Below are positions 16,944 to 25,453 of a stretch of 64,000 nucleotides of DNA, piece by piece. Each line of letters starts with the position of its first letter. Positions within the stretch are counted from its first letter, which is position 1. The position numbers and the translations under genes are program-made. The stretch is from Arcicella lustrica (lineage in GTDB: Bacteria; Bacteroidota; Bacteroidia; Cytophagales; Spirosomataceae): NCBI RefSeq assembly GCF_034930985.1, contig NZ_JAYGIM010000007.1, forward strand, positions 1-64,000, in the 5' to 3' direction. The notes below the pieces were generated by a model. It was not told the DNA's origin. It made no database searches and worked only from the letters and a program-made list of their open reading frames with translations.

Positions 16944-19256
16944 TTACAAAATCCTCAATTTAGCAAAGCTTAACAAAAGTGTTTTCTCGCCAATTGTTCC
17001 TTCAAATTGAATCACTGCTTTTCGGTCTGTTCCATTTACATCTATCTTTTTTACTTTTCCGAAACCAAATTTTAAATGCTCTACTCGGTCGCCTTCTACT
17101 AAATTTTTTGTATCGCTCGGTACAAAATCTTGTGAAGGAATATAAGTATTGCCTACCACAGGACGAGCCGCTGGCTTGGCTATCAGATTTGCCGTAGAAG
17201 TTGGTTTGTTTGAAGTACCGAAATCAGGGGCTTTTTGCTCTCTGTTGGTCATTCTTACAAATCCTTGCGGAGCTGGTCTTTCTTCTGGCCGACGAATATT
17301 TTTAGCAAATTGCAAATATTGTGGGTCGATTTCGTCTAAGAAACGACTTGGTTCGCAAGGTTTCAAGCGTCCGTACTGATAACGAGATTCTGCATAAGAC
17401 ATCATCAGTTTCTTTTCGGCACGAGTAATGGCTACATAAAACAAACGACGTTCTTCTTCTAAATCCGCTCTGCTTTGCAACATCATTTGGCTTGGGAAAA
17501 GGTCTTCTTCCATCCCCACTACATATACATGATTAAACTCCAAACCTTTTGCTCCGTGAATTGTCATCAAAGTTACTCTGTCGTTATCGCCATCTGGGTC
17601 ATCGCTGTCGGCGGTGGTCAATAAAGAAACCGTTTGTAAAAAACTTGAAATAGATTTGTCTTCTTCGGGTACTTCGTTGTCGTCCACAAATTGCTTGATG
17701 GAGTTCAATAATTCTTGTACGTTTTCGTAGCGAGAAAGTCCTTCTACCGTTTTATCTTCATGCAATTCTCGTAATAAACCAGATGCTTTAGCAATATGTG
17801 AAGCTACTTCATAAGCGTCTTTTTTATTGACTTCAACCATGATTTTGAAAGACTTTATCAAATCAGCAAAGCCTTCGATGGTATCAGCAAATCGTCCTGC
17901 TTGGAACTGTTTGATATTTGAAACTACTTCCCAAACAGAAATCTGATTTTCAGAAGCCGTTACTGCAATTTTTGCAATCGTTGTATCGCCAATTCCTCTT
18001 TTCGGTAAATTGATGATTCGTTTAAAAGCTTCTTCATCTTTTTGGTTGACCACAAAGCGGAAATACGCCAATAAATCTTTTACTTCACGACGTTGATAGA
18101 ATGATAATCCACCAATGATTCTATACTTGATATTCAGTTTACGAAGTGATTCTTCAAAAGACCTTGATTGGGCATTTGTTCTGTACAAAATAGCAAAATC
18201 GGTATTTCTTAAACCAAGAGCCATTTTAGATTCAAAAAGATGCGTCGCAATCAATCGACCTTCTTCATTATCAGAATTAGCTTTGATGAGTTCAATCAAT
18301 GAACCTACTTCGTTTTCTGTAAATACTTTTTTCTTTAACTGATTTTTGTTTTTAGCAATAATAGAATTGGCAGCCTCCACAATATTTTTCGTTGAGCGAT
18401 AATTCTGTTCCAATTTAATGGTTGCCATATTTGGATAATCTTTCTCCAAATTCAAAATATTATCAATACTTGCGCCACGGAAAGCGTAAATCGACTGAGC
18501 ATCGTCACCAACCACACAAAGATTTTTCGATAATTCCGATAATTTCTTCACAATCAAGTACTGCGAAATGTTCGTATCCTGAAACTCATCTACCATGATG
18601 TATTTGAATTTGCGTTGATACTTATCCAAAACCGCAGGGTGGTCACGAAAGAGAATATTGGTATTGTACAACAAATCATCAAAGTCCATCGCATTGGCTT
18701 GGAAACAACGCAAAGCATAAAGCTTATACAATTTGCCCATTTCTGGCAATTTAGCTGCTGCATCATCTGCCGCAATTACAGGATTATTCAAGTACTCATC
18801 TGGACCAATCAAACGATTTTTCGCTCCTGAAATACGGTTATAAATCACGTTGGCTTTATATACTTTATCGTCCAGTCCACGCTCTTTTACGATTGCTCTG
18901 ATTAAAGATTTAGAATCGTCTGTATCATAAATCGAGAAGTCGGAAGTGTAGCCCAAATGCTTGCCATCAAAACGAAGTATTTTTGCAAAAACCGAGTGAA
19001 AAGTACCCATCCAAAGGTTTTTACCATCATTTCCAACTGCATTTTCAATACGCTGACGCATTTCACCTGCGGCTTTATTGGTAAAAGTGAGGAGTAAAAT
19101 TTGAAATGGGTCAACGCCTTTTTCGATTAAATAAGCAGTGCGATAAGTAAGAACACGAGTTTTACCAGAACCTGCACCCGCAATAATCATCAAAGGTCCG
19201 TCTATATGTTGTACCGCTTCACGTTGCGGTTCGTTTAATCCTTTTAAATAATCCAT
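16944..19256 (-). CDS. uvrD: ATP-dependent DNA helicase UvrD/PcrA
   Basis: A 770-residue superfamily 1A helicase. Motif I (Walker A) GAGSGKTRVLTYR near residue 27, motif Ia LLLTFTNKAAGEMRQR, motif II VDEFQDTN, motif III VVGDDAQSIYAFRGA, motif IV LEQNYRS, motif V VTLMTIHGAKGLEFNHVYVVGMEE and motif VI RRLFYVAITRAEKKL are all present. The C-terminus carries the Tudor-like fold (GDRVEHLKFGFGKVKKID) found in PcrA. It unwinds DNA 3' to 5' in repair and conflict resolution. It is a single-gene unit. Confidence 0.95.
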   Translation of the reverse strand: MDYLKGLNEPQREAVQHIDGPLMIIAGAGSGKTRVLTYRTAYLIEKGVDPFQILLLTFTNKAAGEMRQRIENAVGNDGKNLWMGTFHSVFAKILRFDGKHLGYTSDFSIYDTDDSKSLIRAIVKERGLDDKVYKANVIYNRISGAKNRLIGPDEYLNNPVIAADDAAAKLPEMGKLYKLYALRCFQANAMDFDDLLYNTNILFRDHPAVLDKYQRKFKYIMVDEFQDTNISQYLIVKKLSELSKNLCVVGDDAQSIYAFRGASIDNILNLEKDYPNMATIKLEQNYRSTKNIVEAANSIIAKNKNQLKKKVFTENEVGSLIELIKANSDNEEGRLIATHLFESKMALGLRNTDFAILYRTNAQSRSFEESLRKLNIKYRIIGGLSFYQRREVKDLLAYFRFVVNQKDEEAFKRIINLPKRGIGDTTIAKIAVTASENQISVWEVVSNIKQFQAGRFADTIEGFADLIKSFKIMVEVNKKDAYEVASHIAKASGLLRELHEDKTVEGLSRYENVQELLNSIKQFVDDNEVPEEDKSISSFLQTVSLLTTADSDDPDGDNDRVTLMTIHGAKGLEFNHVYVVGMEEDLFPSQMMLQSRADLEEERRLFYVAITRAEKKLMMSYAESRYQYGRLKPCEPSRFLDEIDPQYLQFAKNIRRPEERPAPQGFVRMTNREQKAPDFGTSNKPTSTANLIAKPAARPVVGNTYIPSQDFVPSDTKNLVEGDRVEHLKFGFGKVKKIDVNGTDRKAVIQFEGTIGEKTLLLSFAKLRIL

Positions 19257-19504
19257 AAATTTTTAATTCAATTTGAATTGACCTCAAAATTACGAAAAAA
19301 TAAGGGAGGGCTTGGTATGAACTCAGCTTTGTTTTAGAAATGATAAAGAAAGAGCGATTGAAAGACTCATCTTCTAAGAAAATAAGCAGTAATTTTGAAG
19401 CGTTTTTTACAAGCTAATTCAGACAAATGATGAGAGAGTTTAAAACATGGTTAATATTTTATCAAATTAAAATTAGTTAAAACCACATCATTTTAAACCT
19501 CAAA

Positions 19505-19531
19505 AATCACTAATTCACTCATTCACAATTA
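19505..19531 (+). repeat. Dispersed leader repeat before a start codon
   Basis: The block AATTCACTCATTCACAATTA ends 5 bp before the ATG at 19537. Nearly the same text stands before the start codons at 30509 and (reverse strand) 62534. Confidence 0.5.
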
Positions 19532-19536
19532 AAAAC

Positions 19537-19896
19537 ATGAATCAAACCAGAAAAATAAGAGATAACGAAAAGGCATTAATTATTCACCTTTTAGCAAAAT
19601 TGAATTTTACGACTGAAGATTATCCTATCGACGAAGAAGTATTTGAATACGAAGGCGGAAAAATGGGGAGTATCAGTATTGGTAATAAAAATCCAGATGA
19701 GTACGATGGCGATTTAATTCAGGTTGAATACACCGATACCGACGGGACACCAGTATTGATAACGCTTACCAAAAACAAGAGTAACCAACTATTAGATTTA
19801 GATTTTTGGAAAGTAGATTTCTCTGCTTTAATTACTTATCCTAAGCCTGAAGAGGTGGAAGTGAGAGAACTTCCTGATGATAATGTTGAGCTTTAA
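19537..19896 (+). CDS. Small acidic protein of unknown function
   Basis: 119 residues, acidic, no signal peptide or membrane helix. The first 30 residues (RKIRDNEKALIIHLLAKLN) are helical and the rest is beta-rich (GSISIGNKN, DLIQVEYTDTDGTPVLITLTKN), with a Glu/Asp-rich tail (PEEVEVRELPDDNVEL). It vaguely resembles the DUF6984 type, but I would not assign it. It stands alone between uvrD and the DUF4419 gene. Confidence 0.6.
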   Translation: MNQTRKIRDNEKALIIHLLAKLNFTTEDYPIDEEVFEYEGGKMGSISIGNKNPDEYDGDLIQVEYTDTDGTPVLITLTKNKSNQLLDLDFWKVDFSALITYPKPEEVEVRELPDDNVEL

Positions 19897-20057
19897 GCTA
19901 TGAAAACAATTACGAACTGAAAGATAAATCTGCTTTAGAATTATCTTTCAGATAAAATTTACTATTTGAAAACCAAGCAATTAAAATATTTGTAATTTAG
20001 TACTTCTCTACAAAGAGTAATATTCTAATTTATACACAACTCTATCGTATTTAACAC

Positions 20058-21389
20058 ATGAAAACAATCATCACCTCTATGTTGGCTTTAACGAGCTTTG
20101 CTTCTTTCTGCCAAAATCCCAACACTTTTGAAATAGAAACACTCTCGAAACCTGAGAAATTTCTTTATCAAACACCTTCAAATAATGTTTTTAAATTCTT
20201 GAAAGCAGATATTGAAAAAAACTCTCAACTTCCAGACAGCCTTGTTACTTTCGGAGAACATCCTTTCTTAACTGGTATTATAACAGCTTACAAAGAGCAT
20301 CGCCCTTTTACGATTTCGCCAGATATTATGTGGTTGCTGATTAGTCAAGGTTTTGCTCGACACATTTCGAATAATTCAGAAATTTTCAGAAAAAAACTCG
20401 TTGGCTTTAAAGACAAAAAGACCTTGAATATTGTTTCAAACGATATTCAACTTGGGAACCCTAACAGTAATTGGGAAGCACTTTTTCCACAATTCACAAA
20501 TCAGATTAGTGATTATACTGGCAACAAATTAACAGCAGTACTCACTTCAGATTTTAGTACGACTACACCAACAAGCAGAATTGTGAGCGAAATTACGGTG
20601 ATGGAAACCGTTAAAGAATACTTCAATTATAAAATAATTATGATTGGTTGTGGGCTACCAAAAATTACAATTGAAGGAACGGTTGAAGATTGGCAAAAGG
20701 TACTCGACAAAACAAAATATATTTCTAAATACAATTTAACTTGGTGGACTTCGGAGCTTGAGCCTGTTTTAAAGGAAATCATTGAAACTAAAAAAGGCAA
20801 TTTCAAGAAAGATTTCTGGATGAATATGGTAAAAGTACATACCGAGAAAAAGTATGGTTCGCCCACAACCATTGACGGATGGATTGTTAAGTTTTTCCCT
20901 TATACCAAAGAAGGTAAAAAGACAGATTTAAAACCCATTTTAAAAATCAACGATTTAGCTTCTGAATTGGTGAAAGTGCCATTTATTTTAGAAGATGTAC
21001 AAAATAAAAAGAGTTATAAAATGGAGTTTTGGGCGGGTTTTGTAGGTTTGTCGCAAAACAAAAATGATTATACTTTAAAGCCAGAAATCGCTTGGGCAAT
21101 CAATAATAAAAATACTTTCGACCCGAAAAAATCTGAATTTAGGTATCAAGAAAAAATCGACGATTTATCAATTAGCAATATTGAAACCATACCAAACGAT
21201 ATTTACTCTTTGCAGAAAATAGATAATTTACATTTGTCGTTCATCAAAACAGTTCGTATTCCTGATGAATTAGCCAAAATTTCAATCGAAAATCTTGAAC
21301 TAAAAGGACAAATTTCTGTGGAAGAAGAGCAAAGAATTAGAAAGTTACTACCTAATACTAAGTTGAAGATTAATGGGGAAGTAAGATAA
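20058..21389 (+). CDS. DUF4419 domain protein, secreted
   Basis: 443 residues with a short signal peptide (MKTIITSMLALTSFASFCQ) and a DUF4419 domain, recognised by EHPFLTGIITAYKEHRPFTISPDIMWLLISQGFARHI. Members occur in bacteria and fungi without known activity. The last 100 residues form a leucine-rich-repeat-like tail (SISNIETIPNDIYSLQKIDNLHLSFIKTVRIPDELAKISIENLELKG), an unusual appendage that may bind a protein. It is monocistronic and convergent with the thiamine-type TonB receptor gene. Confidence 0.7.
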   Translation: MKTIITSMLALTSFASFCQNPNTFEIETLSKPEKFLYQTPSNNVFKFLKADIEKNSQLPDSLVTFGEHPFLTGIITAYKEHRPFTISPDIMWLLISQGFARHISNNSEIFRKKLVGFKDKKTLNIVSNDIQLGNPNSNWEALFPQFTNQISDYTGNKLTAVLTSDFSTTTPTSRIVSEITVMETVKEYFNYKIIMIGCGLPKITIEGTVEDWQKVLDKTKYISKYNLTWWTSELEPVLKEIIETKKGNFKKDFWMNMVKVHTEKKYGSPTTIDGWIVKFFPYTKEGKKTDLKPILKINDLASELVKVPFILEDVQNKKSYKMEFWAGFVGLSQNKNDYTLKPEIAWAINNKNTFDPKKSEFRYQEKIDDLSISNIETIPNDIYSLQKIDNLHLSFIKTVRIPDELAKISIENLELKGQISVEEEQRIRKLLPNTKLKINGEVR

Positions 21390-21402
21390 ATAAAAGTATT
21401 TT

Positions 21403-21452
21403 AAAATGAAAATACTAGTTACTCATCTTGAAGTAACTAGCATTTTCATTTT
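21403..21452. terminator. Bidirectional terminator between convergent genes
   Basis: Two 21-bp arms with one mismatch (AAAATGAAAATACTAGTTAC... and its complement) surround an 8-nt loop. Both sides have A/T runs. It serves the DUF4419 gene (plus) and the TonB receptor gene (minus). Confidence 0.8.
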
Positions 21453-21463
21453 GAAACCTTTAA

Positions 21464-23938
21464 TTAAAACTTCAAACTAACACCAGCCATTACATTTGTT
21501 CCAGCTTGTGGATAGTAGAAATTCTCGGTATAACTTGTTCCTTCATAAATGTAAGTGTAAGTATAACCGTTAGATTCGTACAAAGTATTGAAAAGATTAT
21601 TTACTAAGAAACTGAAATTTACTTCCCTCAAAGTCTTGCCTTTTACAGTGTAAATCGCACGAACATCATTTGTAAAATAAGCATTCAATTTACGATTTTC
21701 GTTAGAAGTATTGTCCATATACTGTTTGCCAACATATTTAGACAATAAGCCAAATTCTAAACCTTTAGCTGGCGTAAATAAAATTTGCGACCCCACAATT
21801 ACATTTGGTGAAAAAGCAATATCTGTTTTGCTAAGCGTTGGCAAAGCTACTTGTGTTTCGTTATCGTAATTATAGATTGATTCTGTGAAGTTCTTGATTT
21901 TGTTCTCCGACAAAGTAGCATTTGCATTAATTTTCAAAGCTTTATTCAATTGAACACCAGCTTCTACTTCTAATCCTAAACGATAACTTTCTGGAACGTT
22001 TACACGAATTGGCGAACCAACATCATTCAATTTTCCAGTTAAAACCAATTGATTATTGTAATTCATAAAGTAACCGTTCAAAGAAAAAGCAGCTTTTCCT
22101 TTTTGAACTTTATAACCTGCTTCAAAATCGTTCAACTTTTCAGATTTAGGTGTTGCACCAACATTATCAACAAAATCAGAACGGTTAGGTTCTTTGTTGC
22201 CGACGCTGTAAGAAGCATAAGCCGAAGCATTAGACGCTATTTGGTAACTTACTCCAAACTTTGGATTAAAGAATTTATAATCCACTTTTTGACCAATGTT
22301 CAAAAGATTATCATCCGTTCCTTTAATTTCATAATTCACAGTTCTTACTTGTAAATCAGCAAAAGCATTTATTTTTTCAGTAAGCTGATAGAATACTTTT
22401 CCGTAAATATTGAAATCTGTTTTCTGTGCCGTTCCGTTATAATATCTGTCTCCTAATTTTGAAGTAGAAGCATATTGCGCCCAAATGATTTCTCCATAAT
22501 GACGACCCTTATATTGATTTAATCCTCCACCAATATTAGCTTTTAACTTCTTAATGCCTTGATAATCAAAAGAGAAAGTTGTTCCATAGAAATCATTATC
22601 TAACCATTTTCTACGAACTAAATCTGTTTTTTTGATGGTATCCGTACCTAAAATAACATTTGGCAGACCGTATTTTGAAAATTTATCTTGTTCTTTAAAC
22701 TGCTCGTAATAGCCACGACCATAAGTATAATGGAAATTCAAATTAAACGTCCACGCATTTGATAAAGTATGCGAAGAAAGTAATTGATAATGATCTTGCT
22801 GATAATTATCCGTTTGATTTGGATAAGTATATAAATTGAAAGTACGATTTATCGGCAAAGTTGCTTCTGATACGCCTTCCCAAGCTTGATAGGTTTTTTC
22901 TTTTCCTGAGAAAACATTCAGACGAACAAAAGATTTTTTTCCAAAATAAGCACCAGAAAGATAAAATGATTTTAAATCAGAACTAGCTCTGTCGATATAA
23001 CCATCAGAAGTAACTTTCGACAAACGAGCATCAAAAGTAAATTTATCGTTTACCAAACCAGAACCAACTAAAATAGTGTTTTTTAAAGTATTGAATGAGC
23101 CATAGGCAGAATTGATTTCGGCATAAGCCTGTTTTCTGAATTCGTTAGTAGAAATATTGATAGATGCTCCAAAAGCTCCCGCACCGTTGGTAGAAGTACC
23201 CACGCCACGTTGCACTTGGATTGAACTTACCGAACTAGCCAAATCAGGAGTGTTGACCCAGTAAGTACCTTGAGATTCTGCATCGTTCAAAGGAATGCCA
23301 TTGATGGTTACATTGATTCTGGTAGCATCTGTTCCTCTGATTCTTACACCTGTATAACCCACTCCAGCACCAGCATCAGAAGTAGAAACTAACGAAGGTG
23401 TAAAGTTTAATAATTGAGGAATGTCTTGACCAAAATTTTGTTTCTGAATATCTTCTTTAGAAACATCCGTAAAAGCAATGGCTGATTTTGCATTGGCTCT
23501 AGTAGCATTTACTACTACTTCATCTGCGGCAAAAGTAGATTTACTAAGTTCGAATTTAAAAGAAGCATCTTTCTGTAAATCAATTACTTGTATTTTTTTC
23601 TCATAACCTACAAAGCTTACTTTCAAAGTATAAGTACCTTTTTTTACATTTTTAAGGGTGAAAATACCTTGTGCATTACTTTGCGTTCCTCTTACTGCAT
23701 TCACTAAAACAATGTTTGCACCAGCCAAAGGTTTATTACTTTCGGCATCAAATACTTTTCCTGAAATAGTATATTGAGCGTATGATTTTGTGGAGAGAAA
23801 AAGTATTAAAACTAAAAGATTTGAATACTTTAAAATAGCAAAATGTTGATTCTTTGAAGAAAGAATCATGGCAACGAAATGCTTGAGCACACCTGCTTGA
23901 ATAGACAGATTTCTCAGATTAGTCGTTAAATTTTTCAT
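21464..23938 (-). CDS. TPP-riboswitch-controlled TonB-dependent receptor
   Basis: 824 residues from the ATG at 23938. The N-terminus is long and hydrophobic near residue 40-55 (YSNLLVLILFLSTKSYAQ). A carboxypeptidase-regulatory-like domain follows (TISGKVFDAESNKPLAGANIVLVNA), then the plug (IRGTDATRINVTINGIPLNDAESQGTYWV) and a barrel ending in GTNVMAGVSLKF. The reverse-strand TPP riboswitch sits 124 bp upstream, so the receptor is very likely for thiamine or a thiamine precursor. An internal Met at residue 24 of the chosen frame would give a shorter signal sequence. Confidence 0.9.
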   Translation of the reverse strand: MKNLTTNLRNLSIQAGVLKHFVAMILSSKNQHFAILKYSNLLVLILFLSTKSYAQYTISGKVFDAESNKPLAGANIVLVNAVRGTQSNAQGIFTLKNVKKGTYTLKVSFVGYEKKIQVIDLQKDASFKFELSKSTFAADEVVVNATRANAKSAIAFTDVSKEDIQKQNFGQDIPQLLNFTPSLVSTSDAGAGVGYTGVRIRGTDATRINVTINGIPLNDAESQGTYWVNTPDLASSVSSIQVQRGVGTSTNGAGAFGASINISTNEFRKQAYAEINSAYGSFNTLKNTILVGSGLVNDKFTFDARLSKVTSDGYIDRASSDLKSFYLSGAYFGKKSFVRLNVFSGKEKTYQAWEGVSEATLPINRTFNLYTYPNQTDNYQQDHYQLLSSHTLSNAWTFNLNFHYTYGRGYYEQFKEQDKFSKYGLPNVILGTDTIKKTDLVRRKWLDNDFYGTTFSFDYQGIKKLKANIGGGLNQYKGRHYGEIIWAQYASTSKLGDRYYNGTAQKTDFNIYGKVFYQLTEKINAFADLQVRTVNYEIKGTDDNLLNIGQKVDYKFFNPKFGVSYQIASNASAYASYSVGNKEPNRSDFVDNVGATPKSEKLNDFEAGYKVQKGKAAFSLNGYFMNYNNQLVLTGKLNDVGSPIRVNVPESYRLGLEVEAGVQLNKALKINANATLSENKIKNFTESIYNYDNETQVALPTLSKTDIAFSPNVIVGSQILFTPAKGLEFGLLSKYVGKQYMDNTSNENRKLNAYFTNDVRAIYTVKGKTLREVNFSFLVNNLFNTLYESNGYTYTYIYEGTSYTENFYYPQAGTNVMAGVSLKF

Positions 23939-24061
23939 TTTTGAAAAGATTAACAACAGGCAAAGGAGTCAAATCCCGTTAGATTTAACAATGTGAAACC
24001 CTATGTGATTGATTGATTTTAAATCTGTTTACGTCATTATAACGCAAAACCAAATTTACAA

Positions 24062-24136
24062 AATCCCTTCGACGGAATTACCCGCATCAGGTTCAGTGGG
24101 TATAATCTCAGCCCGTTATATTAAGGCACCCCTTTT
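24062..24136 (-). promoter_or_regulatory. TPP riboswitch (THI element)
   Basis: The reverse strand carries the THI-box conserved blocks in order: GGGGTGCC, then GGCTGAGATTATACCC, ACTGAACCTGATGCGGGTAA and TTCCGTCGAAGGGA. This is the full helix set of the thiamin pyrophosphate aptamer. It lies in the 5' leader of the TonB receptor gene. It turns down expression when TPP is abundant, either by termination or by hiding the start; no clear terminator stem is visible between aptamer and ATG. Confidence 0.95.
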
Positions 24137-24149
24137 TGTGATTGTAAGA

Positions 24150-24157
24150 CAAAGGTA
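24150..24157 (-). promoter_or_regulatory. Promoter -7 element for the riboswitch transcript
   Basis: CAAAGGTA on the plus strand is TACCTTTG on the reverse strand, a full TAnnTTTG match located 14 bp before the aptamer begins. Confidence 0.55.
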
Positions 24158-24219
24158 TGACGAAAACTGATAAATTGTATTTTTTTATTTCGAGACTTGA
24201 TGATTTTGGACTTTACGAC

Positions 24220-24312
24220 TTTAGACACAAGAGACAAGAAGCAAGACTGTTTTTGAGATTTTAGAACTGGAGGACTTTAAGATTTTAGATTCAAGAGATA
24301 AGAATCAAGACT
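24220..24312. repeat. Two 29-bp near-identical direct repeats, 64 bp apart
   Basis: 24220-24248 and 24284-24312 share TTTAGAnnCAAGAGAyAAG followed by AAkCAAGACT with few mismatches. Between and around them are degenerate copies of GACTTTAAGATTTTAG. This is non-coding filler between the riboswitch promoter and the Wzz-like gene; I see no function. Confidence 0.5.
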
Positions 24313-24382
24313 TTTCTTTTTAGATTTTAGGATTTACTGACTTTAAGACTTGAGGGTATGCAATTTTAGGTTTTTAAGGTAT

Positions 24383-25444
24383 TCAAGCCTTAAAGACTTC
24401 AGAAAAGTGAAAATTTCTAACCGTGATACCTACAACAGAAATGAACAAACCTAACAGAGTAAAGCCTACAATGATAATTCCCCTCGATGGACTACTTTTC
24501 TTCACAGGTATTTGTGCGGGTTCTAATACTTTAAAAACGGGTGTTTCTCTGTGAATTCTAATTTTCGTTTCTTCTAATTGTGTAGCCAATTGGGTGTAAA
24601 GATTATAAGCCAATTCTACTTCATGTTGTAATTTTTTGCCTTCATCTTTGGCGATGTTCAAGAATAAATTCCTGTTCATATCCTGATAATGCGAGTACGC
24701 AAAAAGGGCGTTTTCATAATGTTTTTGAGCTTCATTGATTCGTGAGGATAAGAAATCTATGTCTTTTTGCGTTTTTTCTGTTCGATACTGAATCACATAA
24801 TTTAATAGATAATCTTGCGTAAATTTGGCAAGGGTAGCGGCAATTACAGGGTCTTGCATTTTTACTGACATCGTAATTACACCTGTTTTTTTGTCTAAAT
24901 AAGTCACAACTCTTTTATGCAATTCTCGAATTTGTAAATCCTCTTCTTTATTCAAATGAATCAATTCTGGAGTAATTTTTGGTTCATTCAAGTTGTGAAA
25001 TTCTCTTTTATTATATTCCCCAACGAGTTTTACAAGTATTTCCTTTTTACTACATTCCTTTAGATAATCCGAAACAAGCATTTCTCGCTGATGTTCGATT
25101 GAGTGAACTTTTAAATGAAGTAGTTGCATCAAAAAAGGCGTACTTTGTAAAATATTAGGGTATAAATCTGGTCGAACGGCTTCGGTTGAACCAAAACTAC
25201 TCAGGTCAACGCCAGCAAGTCCAGCCAAAGATTTAAAATTATTCATACTTTCAGAGCCTTCTTTGATTTCTAATTCGGGTAAAATCTGTACTTGCGAAGT
25301 ATATTCATTTGGAATATTATAGGCTATCCAAATGCCCAAACAAGTAAATAAAGTACTAAAAATGAATATTTTACATTTCTTCTGAAGTATTAAATGAAGC
25401 AAAGGAAAGAGCTTGGAATTATTAAAAATAGGGTTAGATTTCAT
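24383..25444 (-). CDS. Wzz-like polysaccharide chain-length/co-polymerase protein
   Basis: 353 residues with the Wzz topology: an N-terminal transmembrane helix (CKIFIFSTLFTCLGIWIAYNI), a long periplasmic alpha-helical region with coiled coil (KDIDFLSSRINEAQKHYENALFAYSHYQ), a Pro-rich motif before the second helix (VLEPAQIPVKKSSPSRG) and a C-terminal helix (IIIVGFTLLGLFISVVGITV). No cytoplasmic kinase domain is present. It sets chain length or couples export of a surface polysaccharide, with the SLBB exporter encoded 9 bp upstream. Confidence 0.85.
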   Translation of the reverse strand: MKSNPIFNNSKLFPLLHLILQKKCKIFIFSTLFTCLGIWIAYNIPNEYTSQVQILPELEIKEGSESMNNFKSLAGLAGVDLSSFGSTEAVRPDLYPNILQSTPFLMQLLHLKVHSIEHQREMLVSDYLKECSKKEILVKLVGEYNKREFHNLNEPKITPELIHLNKEEDLQIRELHKRVVTYLDKKTGVITMSVKMQDPVIAATLAKFTQDYLLNYVIQYRTEKTQKDIDFLSSRINEAQKHYENALFAYSHYQDMNRNLFLNIAKDEGKKLQHEVELAYNLYTQLATQLEETKIRIHRETPVFKVLEPAQIPVKKSSPSRGIIIVGFTLLGLFISVVGITVRNFHFSEVFKA

Positions 25445-25453
25445 GGTATAGAT

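Noticed and set aside
24220..24312. Direct repeats as a regulatory element or small RNA
   Set aside because: Degenerate, low-complexity text with no stable structure or promoter visible; recorded only as a repeat.
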